Shown here piece by piece: positions 32,878 through 44,500 of a stretch of 64,000 bases of DNA. The notes beneath the pieces were generated by a model. It searched no databases, was not told the origin of the DNA, and worked only from the letters and a program-made list of their open reading frames with translations. The DNA comes from Selaginella moellendorffii (taxonomy: Eukaryota; Streptophyta; Lycopodiopsida; Selaginellales; Selaginellaceae): NCBI RefSeq assembly GCF_000143415.4, contig NW_003314323.1:438499-502498 (forward strand), read 5' to 3'. A program made the position numbers and the translations under genes. Numbering within the stretch: the first letter of the stretch is position 1; every line of letters starts with the position of its first letter.

Positions 32878-35011
32878 TCAATGCACTAGCTCTTCTGTGC
32901 CTACTCCAGGTATGGGAAACTGTTTGGCGAACGCTTCCACTCGGTTTTGTAGATCAGCTATGCTCGCCTGGACCGGAGAGTCTTGAGATTCGAGTGCCTG
33001 GACGTACTCTTTCATTTTCCCTTGCTTTACTGTTTCCTTGAGCTGTCGGGCGATTTGGACGCCTTCGTGAATGAATCCCGCCACTTTGATGAAGTCATCT
33101 TCCTTGAGTCCTCTCGTTGTCAATGCGGGTGTGCCGATGCGTACACCGCCTGGAACTAACGCACTCTTGTCCCCTAAGCAAGGCCGTGATTTTAGGAGGA
33201 TCCACGTATCAATCGCAACGTCAAACCTGGTACAGAGTTTTTGTTGAGTGTGATGGAAGCACGATCCAGGACTTTTTCAGCTCTGGCACCGTCAATTCCC
33301 TGGACACCACAGCGCCAAGTCAGTAGCGTACCAAAGCACGGGCCAAAAGTGCAATTTACCAAAGGACGCAAATCAACAAGGACTAGGTGATTTTCGGTTC
33401 CGCCAGACACGAGCGTAAATCCCAAGTCCATCAGCGTTTTTGCAAGCGCTTGACAATTCGCAATCACCTAAAACAAACATCACACTTTGAAACGGCTCTC
33501 TCCGGCAAGTTGAAAGTTGGTACCTGCTTTTGATACTGCTTGAATTCTTCGGTTGCAGCATGCTTCAGGCACACCGCCAGTCCAGCAATGGTGTGATTGT
33601 GAGGCCCGCCCTGGTGGACAAACTAAGTAAGAAAATGCCATTCCCGAGATAAGGTGCGCTCACCTGCAGACCCGGAAATACTGCATTGTTTATAGAGGTT
33701 TCCAAGTCCAGCCCCAAAACTGGATCTTTCCTGAAAAATATCATTCCTCCACGAGGGCCCCTTAAAGACTGCAAAAGCACCGGTGAGCCATATACGTCAG
33801 AGAAATCTATAAGCTGCAATCAACCTTGTGAGTAGTAGTTGTAACCACATCACAATACTCAAAAGGGTTTGCAAGTTGACCCGCAGCCACGAGCCCGCTG
33901 ATATGAGCCATATCCATCATCAAGAAGGCACCAACGCTGTCTGCCACCTATGAAGTGATAGTTTAATCTCATTTGAAGAATCAACTGGAAAATTCGAACC
34001 TTCCGCATCCGGGCATAGTCGAATTCCCTTGGATAAGCACTACCGCCAGCTATAATAAGTTTTGGCCTGAACACGGCAGCATTTTCTTCGAGCTTATCGT
34101 AGTCCACTATACCTGTGCAATTGACCAAGCCAAGTTGAAAATGAAGGGCTCCACGGAAAAGCTGCCGCACGCACCTGTTGCTTCGTTGAGGCGATATGGC
34201 ATGGATTCGAAGTACACCGATGTTGCTGACACTCTCCTCTTCTCGGTCATAAAGCCATGGGACAAATGTCCGCCGTGTGGAAGATCTAGTCCCTAACAAG
34301 AAGAACACGGAACAAATGAGTTAGTCAAACAGAACAAGAAAAAACTCGCAGTTTGGTGAGCTACCATAATACGGTCATGGGGACGCAAAAGCGCTGTGTA
34401 GACTGCAAAATTTGCCGGCGAGCCAGACAGCGGCTGGACATTAACACCCCATTTAACGGGATCAAGGTTGAAAGCATGGAGGGCTCTCTTCTGGCATAAA
34501 GTCTCGCTTTCATCAATGTATTCATTGCCACCGTAGTACCTATCCACAACTCGTTAAACTTCAAGCAAAAAAAAAAAAAGAGCGAGGCAAAACCTTTTCC
34601 CAGGAAGCCCTTCCGAGTACTTGTTTGTCAAGCACGAACCAACAGCTTCCATCACAGCTCGGGACGTAAAATTCTCCGAGGCAATGAGCTCTAAGCCACG
34701 GAATTGCCGCTGCCTCTCCGATCCGATGATTTTAAACATCTCGGGATCGGCTTCACTGAGAGTAGGATCCCAGGAGCGACGATCTGCAAGATTATGCCAA
34801 ATTCGCGAGAGGATCGAAATTGGATTCAGAACATACCGGAAGAAATCGGCTTGGAAGCGGGCGACAGGGTATCGACGCCAGAGGATTTCGCTCTCACCGC
34901 GATGGATCGCTTGATCGAGCAGAGGCGCCAGGAGCCGGGCGAGAGAATGCGAGCTGGAGGAGGCGCAAATCCGGAGGAGGGCATCGCCGCTTGCTGCTGG
35001 AGCATCCACAT
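32878..35011 (-). CDS. SHM3: Serine hydroxymethyltransferase, plastid type
   Basis: Eleven exons can be joined in frame to 520 aa: 35011-34837, 34783-34594, 34539-34365, 34292-34175, 34112-34000, 33947-33825, 33768-33664, 33610-33524, 33467-33360, 33299-33227 and 33173-32878. The enzyme converts serine and tetrahydrofolate to glycine and 5,10-methylene-tetrahydrofolate with pyridoxal phosphate. Family motifs are [97 protein letters not shown] (Lys298, the PLP lysine, is the last codon of exon 6) and [17 protein letters not shown]. The first ~60 residues look like a plastid transit peptide, and SEGLPGKR and [10 protein letters not shown] fit the plastid SHM3 group better than the mitochondrial one. 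No lesion was seen. It shares a 404-bp interval with the divergent ACP gene. Confidence 0.95.
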
Positions 35012-35044
35012 TCTTGCCGCGCCCGAGAGAACCTAGAATGGAGT

Positions 35045-35057
35045 AAAACCCTAAACC
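35045..35057 (+). promoter_or_regulatory. Telo-box-like element upstream of SHMT
   Basis: AAAACCCTAAACC lies about 35 bp upstream of the SHMT start codon (on the complementary strand), in the interval shared with ACP. It matches the plant telo-box (AAACCCTAA), often found close to transcription starts of growth-related genes. It may lie in the 5' leader rather than in the promoter. Confidence 0.45.
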
Positions 35058-35415
35058 TCAGTGGAGGGAATCTTCGTATTTGATTAAGACCCCAAACAGG
35101 TTGTTAAGGATTGGACGGCCAGGATACCCTAGTTTCCATTTGCGGTGGAGATTCGTCCTCTATTCTCGCTTTTGCATGCTCTTTGGGTTGGATGGTCCGT
35201 CAAGAGCTTTGTTCCTCCATATAATCCGAGCTTTCAGCCAGGGTTTGAGGCGCCCTCTCTCGCAGTTCTTCGTGATCCACGCGGCATCCGCGAGCCATTT
35301 CCTTCCGCATTTCGGAGTAATCTCGTCTCGCTCTGGTAAGATTGTGACGCCGATCGATCGATCGATCGAGCGAGGTAGCCCTAAGATCTGTTTTCCTGCT
35401 TTTGGTGCTCTAGCA

Positions 35416-35951
35416 ATGGCCGCTGTCGCTGGATCCTGCTCCATGGTGCCTGCCGTGCCCGTCGCTAGCGTCGGATCCCTTGGAAGAGCTTCCCCGGTGC
35501 TCGGATTCAAGCCCAGCGCCATTGTCTTGAGAAGCAAGCGGGGTCTCTCCCTCATCTCATGCGCGGTATACTTCTATCTCTTGGAATTTTTTCTCCAGGT
35601 GATTGTGAGTTCTTGAGTGTGTGATTCTCTTTTCTTTCACAGGCAAAGCCAGAGACTCTTGCTACAGTCCAGAAGATCATCGCCAGTCAGCTCTCGATCG
35701 AGCAGTCCAGCGTCACTCCGGCCGCCAAGTTCGCTGATCTTGGAGCCGACTCGCTCGACACGGTAATGGATCTTTAGTAGCTCCTTCTCTTCGTCTTCTA
35801 ACTGGGAAGATTGGTCTCGTCTCCGAAGGTTGAGGTGATGATGCAACTCGAGGAGAACTTCAAGATCAGCCTGGGCGAGGAGGGAGCCGAGAAGATTGTC
35901 ACCGTGCAAGACGCTGCCGATTTGATCGAGGACGTGATCGGCAAGCAGTGA
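35416..35951 (+). CDS. ACP: Plastid acyl carrier protein
   Basis: Three exons, 35416-35565, 35643-35762 and 35829-35951, join to 130 aa. Exon 1 is a basic, Ser/Ala/Val-rich transit peptide. The mature part begins near [17 protein letters not shown]. The prosthetic-group site is [11 protein letters not shown] with Ser87 as the 4'-phosphopantetheine attachment point, followed by [18 protein letters not shown] and [21 protein letters not shown] carries acyl chains in plastid type-II fatty-acid synthesis. The intron position directly after DSLDT is usual for plant ACP genes. It is divergent from SHMT. A tract of ATCG repeats lies in the leader near 35352. A longer in-frame ORF begins at 35080 but carries no ACP-like extension, so the start at 35416 is chosen. 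Confidence 0.96.
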
Positions 35952-36302
35952 AAAAGGAGGCAAGCAACGCGTTTCTGCGGCGGATCAACCAACCAAAATG
36001 GCATCGTTTTTGTAATGGTGACGGATTAATAATTCATTCTCATACCAGTTTTTTGTTTCTTTCCCAGTTATTCTTACAGATTCGTTGACAATACTTTGTT
36101 CTTCCCCTTCGTTTTCGGCAATCTGCTTTCATTGACTAGCCTCAAAATCAAAATTTTCGCACTAGATCATGGCCACAAAGACGAGGAAACGATTTTTTTT
36201 CAATTATACACACACACGAAGAACACATACTGATCACGAAGAATGGTTCTATACAAAAGAATCTCCCAAAAAATATAAATCTCGCGCAGGAGGAGTGCTC
36301 TA

Positions 36303-36566
36303 TCATTTGGCTGCCTTCCTCTTTTGGTACTGATCCTTGATCCAGTGAATTCCAGTGGAGGTGCCTGCCTTGATCTTGTTCGCGCTAGCAGCAGCCACGA
36401 TCTTAGCCTTGTCCACTCCCTGGCTCGCCGCCGCCTTGATCTTAGCGCCCTTGTTTGACGACGATTCCTTGCTCCTGCTCTTGTCCATCTTCATTTGCTC
36501 CGCTCGCTCCTTGTCGTTCATCTTGTAGTCCCACTGATCCGCCCAGCTCAGCCCATTCGATTCCAT
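36303..36566 (-). CDS. Small conserved plant protein with LSWADQWD motif
   Basis: This 87-aa protein starts MESNGLSWADQWDY, and the rest is Lys/Ala-rich (KSRSKESSSNKGAKIKAAAS) with GIHWIKDQYQKRKAAK at the end. Small plant proteins beginning with a (G/N)LSWADQWD motif are widespread and have no known function; a match to them is from memory. An in-frame ATG nine codons upstream (36593) is also possible (MREFFDRER), but the shorter start fits the motif's usual N-terminal place. Single exon, with no signal peptide or membrane segment. It is divergent from the monooxygenase gene (273 bp between starts). Confidence 0.6.
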   Translation of the reverse strand: MESNGLSWADQWDYKMNDKERAEQMKMDKSRSKESSSNKGAKIKAAASQGVDKAKIVAAASANKIKAGTSTGIHWIKDQYQKRKAAK

Positions 36567-36839
36567 CCTCTCTCGATCGAAGAATTCCCTCAAAGCCTCG
36601 GAGGCCCAAAAACCGATCTTTTAGAGCACCGCGCCTCGCTGAGGTTCTTGCTTGCTTCGCTGCCGACTTTCTAGAAAGATAAACCGAGTGAAAAGCTTAG
36701 ACCGAGTTAAGATGAGAAGATACTATTAAATATAATGGAAGGTTACGTGTGCCATCTGGAAGACTGGCACGGGTAAGTTTGCTTTGCGTGAAAAAGACTG
36801 CTTTCTGGAAATTTCGATCAGTGTTTCTTTGTTTCATCG

Positions 36840-38457
36840 ATGGAATCTGTGGACGTCGCAATAATCGGAGCGGGGCTGTGCGGGTTGGCACTCGCGATTG
36901 GCCTGCAAAACAGAGGAATCACTGCTCACTTGTTTGAAAAGAGTGATGGCATTCGAGCGGATACTGCTACAGGGATAAGTATTGGAAAGAATGGTACCTT
37001 GTTTTTTTATCTTCCATTATTTCGATCTGTAAGACTCTTCGCAGGAGGGCGAGCTCTGGACGGAATCCAGCCGGGGCTGGAGGAGGCCATGAAATCTGCA
37101 GGAACGCAGATAAAGAGCTTTAGAATTCTTGACATTACTGGAGGCGAGAAGCAGGAGATTGAGATGAAGGAAGGAGAAATCCCGGCGGTGTTTATGGTAC
37201 CTTGGAGAAAAGCACGAAAGATGTTGGCTGACATGGTTCCCAGTTCTAACATTCACTGCTCGCACAAACTCGTCTCCTACAGTGCTGCAAAAGATAAGGC
37301 AAGGAAGTGAATGAGAGACAGCATAAAAATCATACAACTGACTTGCACAGGATGGAGTCGAGTTGGAGTTTGAAGTTCGAGATGATCAAGGCCGGACTTC
37401 TCGCAAGACAATCCATGCCAACTTGGTGATTGGAACAGACGGAGTCCACTCCGCTGTGAGGAAGATCATGGTGGGAGATAAACCCAGGGACTTGCACCTG
37501 ATGAACTGGAACGCTCTCGTCTACAATCCCGATTCCAAGTAAGTCAATTTACCGGCAACAGTAGAGCTTACCTTGGACATACGACCAGGTTCTTCAAGGT
37601 CCACGAGAAGGATCAGATTTTCATGATCAAGGACAACGCAACATTCGTTCATCTCGCGGACTCAGGTAACTGGCTCTCTGCGAAAACACTAAAGTTTAGA
37701 GGAGAAGATACAAGTGGATCATGCGTATTTACTTACAGGCGAAGGCTATACCTTGTGGGTGGTCCGGATGTACAACGAAGACATCCCGATTGGTGGTGCA
37801 TTTGGAGGGCCTCCTGCCAAAGAACGAGCTCTCAAAGAAATCCGAAAGTTGGAGCCACCGGAAGTCTGGGAGCCACTGAGAATCGCCGTGGAAGCGACGA
37901 GTCCGGAGCTGATTTACGAGCGGAGGATCATCGACAATCCACCACTCGAGTCTTGGAGCGATCTTGACGGGCGCGTTCTTCTCATTGGAGACGGTCAGTC
38001 ACTCGGCTTCTTAGAAAGCTTGTCGAGAAACTTTTGTTTTCTTCTTCTTCTCCTTTCCAGCGGCTCATGCGATGCATTGGGGTCCCGGACAAGGCGCTAG
38101 AACAGCGTTTGAAGACGCACACCAGCTATCAGAGCTCCTGGCAGCAGCAATAGCAACCGGTGAGGAAAGAAAGAGAGCCATTGCAAGGTAAGGAAGGGTT
38201 TTCTCTCATTCATACCTCTGGAGCTGATCGATCGATCCCCGCTACGCAGGTTTGAGGAGCTGAGAATCCCTCGCATGACGAGATTCCAGGCATTCGCGGC
38301 CGAGGGCACCGAGCTGCCCGAATTCGTCAAGGAGGATGTCCAAACTCTCCCAGAGAGCGAGCGGCGCAAGCGTAGATATGAATTCCAGGCCTGGGCCGAT
38401 AGCTACCCGGAGAAAATGGCCGGAGATCCCGACTCCACTTACTTCAAGCCGCTGTGA
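36840..38457 (+). CDS. FAD-dependent monooxygenase (aromatic hydroxylase / MO1 type)
   Basis: Seven exons, 36840-36993, 37045-37298, 37351-37538, 37589-37665, 37739-37993, 38061-38187 and 38250-38457, join to 420 aa. The protein is a group-A flavin monooxygenase. It has an N-terminal Rossmann motif VAIIGAGLCGLALAIGLQ (GxGxxG), a second flavin motif LVIGTDGVHSAVRK (DG), and the third LLIGDAAHAMHWGPGQGARTAFEDA (GD...P..GQG). FAD and NAD(P)H would be used to insert oxygen into a small substrate, which the sequence does not identify. Relatives include plant MO1-type proteins, zeaxanthin epoxidase and salicylate hydroxylase-like enzymes. No transit peptide or membrane anchor is seen, so it is probably cytosolic. 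Intron 2 (37299-37350) starts GC rather than GT. TRRAP begins only 111 bp after the stop, on the same strand. Confidence 0.9.
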
Positions 38458-38568
38458 AACCATCGCCCTGGCCTCCTGGCTTAGCCTAAATGTGAATTAA
38501 ATGTTAGGGTTTAATCGGAGCTAGGGTTTTTCGTCTTCCGCCCGGGTGGAGGAGGACGGGGGAGCGCG

Positions 38569-41500
38569 ATGATCCCGATCAACAACTTCGAGCAGCATGC
38601 CAGCAAGTTCCTGGACCCAGATTTGTGTACGCGCATCCGTTTTCTCTTGGATTTTCTCTTGATTCGTGGAAATTTTCAGCGATGCAGCAGCGGCATCAGC
38701 TCGCCACCGAGGTCCGGGACAGCATCGAGATCGTCCAGACATCCGAGTACCTCAATTTCCTCAAGAACTACTTCCGGGTCTTCTCGTCGCTGCTTCTCAG
38801 CACCACCAAGCCCCAGACCAGCGATTCCATCGAGCACAAGCTCCGGTTTGTGATTATCGAGATTCTCAACCGGCTGCCGCACAGTGAGGTCATCCGGCCC
38901 TTCGTCTCCGATCTCTTGAAGCTGTCGATGCAAGTTCTCGGCACGGACAACGAAGAGAATGGGCTCATTTGTATGCGCATCATCTTTGATCTCCACAAGA
39001 ACTTCCGCCCGGCGCTGGAGGCGGACGTGCAGCCTTTCCTCGATTTCGTTTGCAAGGTATGCGGAGAGATTTTTTTCTTCGTCAAAGAGTTTCTTTGGCT
39101 GGTTTTGTTTGCCAGGTTTACCAAAACTTCAAGAGCACCGTAAGCTACTTCTTTGAAGAGACCAACAGTGATGTCCAAATTGCTGCTGCTGCCGCTGCCG
39201 CCGCCGCCGCGGCTGCTCCACAGAACGTTGGCTTTGTGGGATCTCAAAGGGGAAGTATCTCCGGGCAACTGAATCCAAGTACGCGATCGTTTAAAATACT
39301 TTCGGAGTGCCCGCTCATCGTCATGTACCTCTTCCAAATCTATCCGCGATATGTTCCGAGCAACATTCCTGTTCTTCTTCCGCTCATGGTTAATGCCATC
39401 GCAGTGCCAGGACCAGCACCACACCAGGTTCATCCGACGATGAAGGGTCACTTTGTGGACCTTAAAGCGGGTCAAGTGAAGGTATGTATTTCTTGTGAAT
39501 TTTTTTTATGGGGGTTAAGTGCTTGTTTTTCTCTTGGCAGACAGTATCTTTTTTGTGCTACTTGCTGAAGAGCTTTGCCGAGTTTATCCGTCCACATGAA
39601 GAGAGTATGTCTAGAAGTATTGTGAACTTGTTAATCTCGTGTCCTGACTCAGTCACCATCCGAAAGGTCTGGTCTATCAAAAATTTTACACCCCCATTGT
39701 TGTATCTCACTATCTTACGCTGCTTACAGGAACTTCTAATCGCTACGCGTCATGTTTTGGCCACTGATTTTCAAAGAGGGTTGTTTCCTCTGATGGACAA
39801 GCTATTAGATGAAAGGTCTGCACATTCATGATTATTCTTCGCATAACACGGGTCGTGCATTTAGAGTTCTTGTAGGAACAGGTCGAGCATGCTTTGAGGG
39901 ACTTCGGCCTTTGGCGTACAGTATACTAGCCGAACTCATTCACCACGTTAGACTCGAACTGACACTTAAACAGGTTGGTGTGGAAAGCCTTTGCGTCTTT
40001 GTTTTCATCGTCTGTGTTTTTCTACAGCTTTCTTTGATTGTATATATGTTTTCAAGAAATGTGCACGACCCTTCCTTACCGCTAGGTGTACAAACCACCT
40101 GCGTTCGTCTTATGCTTAACCTGGTAAGTCGAATGGATGAGTTTTCTTTATCCTCTTTGATCTGGTTTTTAAAAATACTCAGGTTGAGACCATATACAGT
40201 CGTCGTGGTGACCCAAGCAAAGAAGATGGCAGAAAACTACTGGTAACATTCTAAATGTCAGTTTGGTATTGAACCGCATGTTACAGGGACGGATTCTGGA
40301 TGCCTTTGTGAGTAAATTCTCAACACTCAAACGTTATGCTTCACAGGTGACGATCAAGTGTATATTACGGAAGATACTTATATTGGATTCTGTGTGTAGC
40401 TTGAACGTAACGATTTCAGTACCAGAACCAAGCTAGAGCTTCCTGTTCAGGTGGTATCTTTCCGCATTAGCTCATCTAACGTGGTGCTTCTTTTTGAACA
40501 GGCTGCGTTGAATCTTCAAACGCCTCAAGAACATGCGAAAGATTTTGCGGACTGCAAACAGCTTATCAAAACATTAATAATGGGTATTACAAGGGTTTTT
40601 AATTCTTGGATGTCATTCTTATTTGTTACAGGAATGAAAACTCTAATATGGAGCATCACAAATTTCACAGCCACTCAAGTGTCGATGCAGCAGCCTCAAG
40701 GTGCAGTTGTCAACGCAGGCGGGCCCAAAGGCATGCGAGAGGACGAGGTTAGCATCCAATTTTACATTCCATTCTTTGAATTTGGTTCGTACAGGTTCTA
40801 GCCGCTTCGGGGATCCTTACAACTGGAGTGTTTTGCTTATCTCTTTACAAAGACAAAGAAGAGGAGAAGGATATGTTCACGCACTACACATCCGTTTTTG
40901 GAGTGATGGAACCCCGGAATCTCATGGACCTGTTTTCAAGATGTATGCCACGGTTATTTGAGTACACTCTGGCCAACAACCAGCTCCTTCAGATATTCTC
41001 AAACCTGCTACAGAACCAGAAGTTGACACGACATTTTGCGGACGTGTTGATACAGTTTCTTATGGGAAAGCTCGATACTTTAAAGCAGCCGGATACTCCC
41101 CAGGCCAAGCTCGTGCTGCAGCTATTCAGATATCTGTTTGTTGCGGTCGCGAAGTATCCAAACGACTGCGAGAGGGTTTTACAGCCTCACGTCCTCACCC
41201 TTATGGAAGTATGCATGAAGAATGCTACGGAAGTGGACAAGCCGTTGGGATATATGCAGCTCATGCGAATTATGTTTCGCGCTTTATCAGGTGGAAAGTT
41301 CGAGCTCTTATTTCGGGAGTTCGTTGCTACGTTACAACCGTGTCTCAATATGCTACTGGCTATGATTGAAGGACCCACAGGCATGGATATGACTGATCTT
41401 ATAGTGGAGTTGTGCCTGACTATGCCGGCCCGGTTAAGCTCGCTTCTGCCACACTTACCACGTCTTATGAAACCTCTGGTACTTGCTTTGAAGGGGAATG

Positions 41501-44500
41501 ACGACCTTGTTGCGTTGGGTTTCAGAACACTGGAGTACTGGATTGACAGCCTGAATCCGGAGTTTCTGGAGCCGAGCATGGCCAATGCGATACCCGACTT
41601 GATACTCACGCTGTGGTCACACCTCCGGCCTAAACCATACATATGGGGTGCCAAGGCGTTGCAGTTACTTGGGAAGCTCGGCGGAAGAAACAGGAGGTTT
41701 TTGAAGGAGCCTTTGGCACTAGAATGCAAGGAAAACCCGGAGCATGGACTTCGACTGATTCTGACGTTCGAGCCGAACACTTCGTTTCTTGTGCCTTTGG
41801 ACCGGTGCATTTATTTGGCAAGAGCAGCCGTGATGCAGTCACACGGCGTGGACACCTTCTATCGGAAGCATGCTTTGAATTTCTTGCGAGTCTGCTTATC
41901 ATCGGTATTGAATCTCAAAGGAAATATTGGTAAAGAAGGAGTTACGCCAGGCCAGCTTAGTACAATGCTCATGACATCCGTTGATCCATCAAAGCGAAGA
42001 GCTGAAGTCTCAAATATGAAGGTACTTTTGTGTAGAGTTTTAGAAATTTTTATTCAAGTTGCATTTGTGTACAGGTCGATCTCGGCGTTAAAACAAAAAC
42101 TCAATTGGTCGCTGAAAGAAGTATATTTAAAGTTCTTCTGACAACAGTTATAGCCTCTAGCGTGGAGAACGATCTTCAAGATCCGAAAGACGACTATGTG
42201 CCAAATATCTGCCGCCACTTTGCAATGCTTTTCCACGTCGAATCTTGCTCGGGAAATGCTGCTGCCTCGTCGAGCCAAACGTCGGGGGACTTGCCAACAA
42301 AATCGCGGAGTCATTCGAGCTTGAAAGAACTGGATCCTCTCATATTCCTGGACGCTCTGGTAGCTGTTCTGATGGACGAGAACAGACAACATGCCAAGGC
42401 CGCTCTTCAGGGCTTAAACGTCTTTGCGGAGGCGCTTCTCATCTTTGCGAGGGCGAAACACACTGGCGTGCTGATTCCGAAGGGTGTAAGCACTCCTGGA
42501 ACGCCGATGATGGTCTCAAGCCCGTCAATGAACCCGGTTTATTCGCCTCCACCGGGTGTACGAGTTCCTGTATTTGAGCAGCTGCTACCAAGATTGTTAC
42601 ATTGCTGCTACGGGAGTACATGGCAAGCTCAAATGGGCGGGGTAATGGGACTTGGTGCTTTGGTGGGAAAGGTTACAGTCGACACTCTTTGCATCTTCCA
42701 AGTTCGTGCTGTGCGTGCTCTGGTGTACGTACTAAAGAAGCTACCGCAGCATGCAAGTAAGGAACAGGATGAAGTAAGCCAAGTGCTGACGCAGGTGCTG
42801 CGGGTGGTGAACAACGTAGACGAGGCAAACAATGAGCCTCGGCGTCAAAGCTTTCAGGGTGTTGTGGACGTCCTGGCCGCGGAACTCTTTAATCCCAACG
42901 CGACACATACTGTCCGAAAGAGTGTCCAGCAGTGCCTTGCACTTCTGGCCAGCAGGACAGGGAGTGAAGTTTCGGAGCTGCTTGAACCGCTACATCAGCC
43001 ACTGCTTCAACCTCTGATTTCTCGACCTCTTCGCACAAAGCACGTTGAACAACAGGTACTCAGAGGACGTGTCTCTGTGAATTCTCTTATAGACACCCGT
43101 TTTGCAGGTCGGAACTGTGATGGCTTTAAACTTCTGCCTGGCCTTGCGGCCGCCTCTTCTTAAAATGACTCCGGAACTTGTCACACTCTTGACGGACGCT
43201 CTTCAAATTGCGGAAGCTGACGAAGCTGTACTGATTGGAAAGTTCATGAGTCCGAAAATGGCAAACACCCTGACCAAGCTTCGAACAGTTTGCATTGAGT
43301 TGCTATGCACTGCTATGGCCTGGGCGGATTTCAAAACTGCAGCTCATAATGAGCTGCGGTCACGGATCATAGCTATGTTCTTCAAATCTCTGACCTGTAG
43401 AACACCAGAGATAGTTGCAGTAGCCAAGGAAGGTCTTCGTCAGGTAATACGTCTTCTCTCTCTTCGCATCGTATTCATGACATTTTGTAATATTTCAGGT
43501 TATTCAGCAACAAAAACTGCCAAAGGAGCTCTTGCAAAGTAGCCTGCGACCGATTCTTGTGAATCTGGCATCGTATAAGCATCTGACGATTCCCTTGCTT
43601 CAAGGGCTTGCTCGACTGTTGGAGCTGCTTTCTAATTGGTTCAACGTGACACTCGGTGGCAAACTCATGGAACACCTGAAGAAGTGGCTAGAGCCGGAAA
43701 AGCTTGCTGGAACAGTAAAGTCCTGGAAGCCCGGGGAGGAAGCGAAGGTCGCTGCGGGTATGTCTTTGTATCGGTGTTGTGGAAGTTCTAACTTTCCTCG
43801 TGTGTTTCAGCCATAATAGAGCTGTTTCATCTGCTTCCTCCGGCCGCCAACAAGTTTCTTGATGAGCTTTTTCAACTAACCATACATTTGGAGGCGGCAT
43901 TCCCTCCAGGGCAAGTGTACAGTGAGTTGAATAGCCCATACAGGCTACCTATCACAAGGTTTTTGAACCGCTATGCGACAGAATCAGTAGATTACTTTCT
44001 GGCACGCCTTTCGGAGCCAGCTTATTTTAGAAGGTAAGGTTGTCCTGATATTCGTGTCCTCGCTGATACTTGTTTGTCAGATTTTCGGACGTTATAAAGT
44101 CAGATGAGGGGCAACCCCTTCGTGAGGAGTTGGCGAAGTCACCGGGCAAGATCATCGAGTGTGCTTTTACTGTAGTTCAACCATCAACCGAAGAAGCAGA
44201 TCCAGGTTCAACAGCTAGTGGTGCTGACGGATCGGTACCTCCGCCGCCTTCTACGACGTCAGAGTCCCTGTTTCAAGGTGTTGCCTTGGTAGCTACTTTG
44301 GTCAAGCTCATACCGGACTGGCTGCACGAAAATCAGACCGTGTTTGAAGCTTTAGTTCGGCTGTGGCAATCGCCCGCAAGGCAGGAACGACTAAAGAACG
44401 AGCTAAATTTGACTCTGGTGCAAGTGAGTAGCTTTTCTTTGCATCTATACTGCTAACACACGTACGTTGTAGGTGAAGGAGAGCAAGCGTCTAGTCAAAT

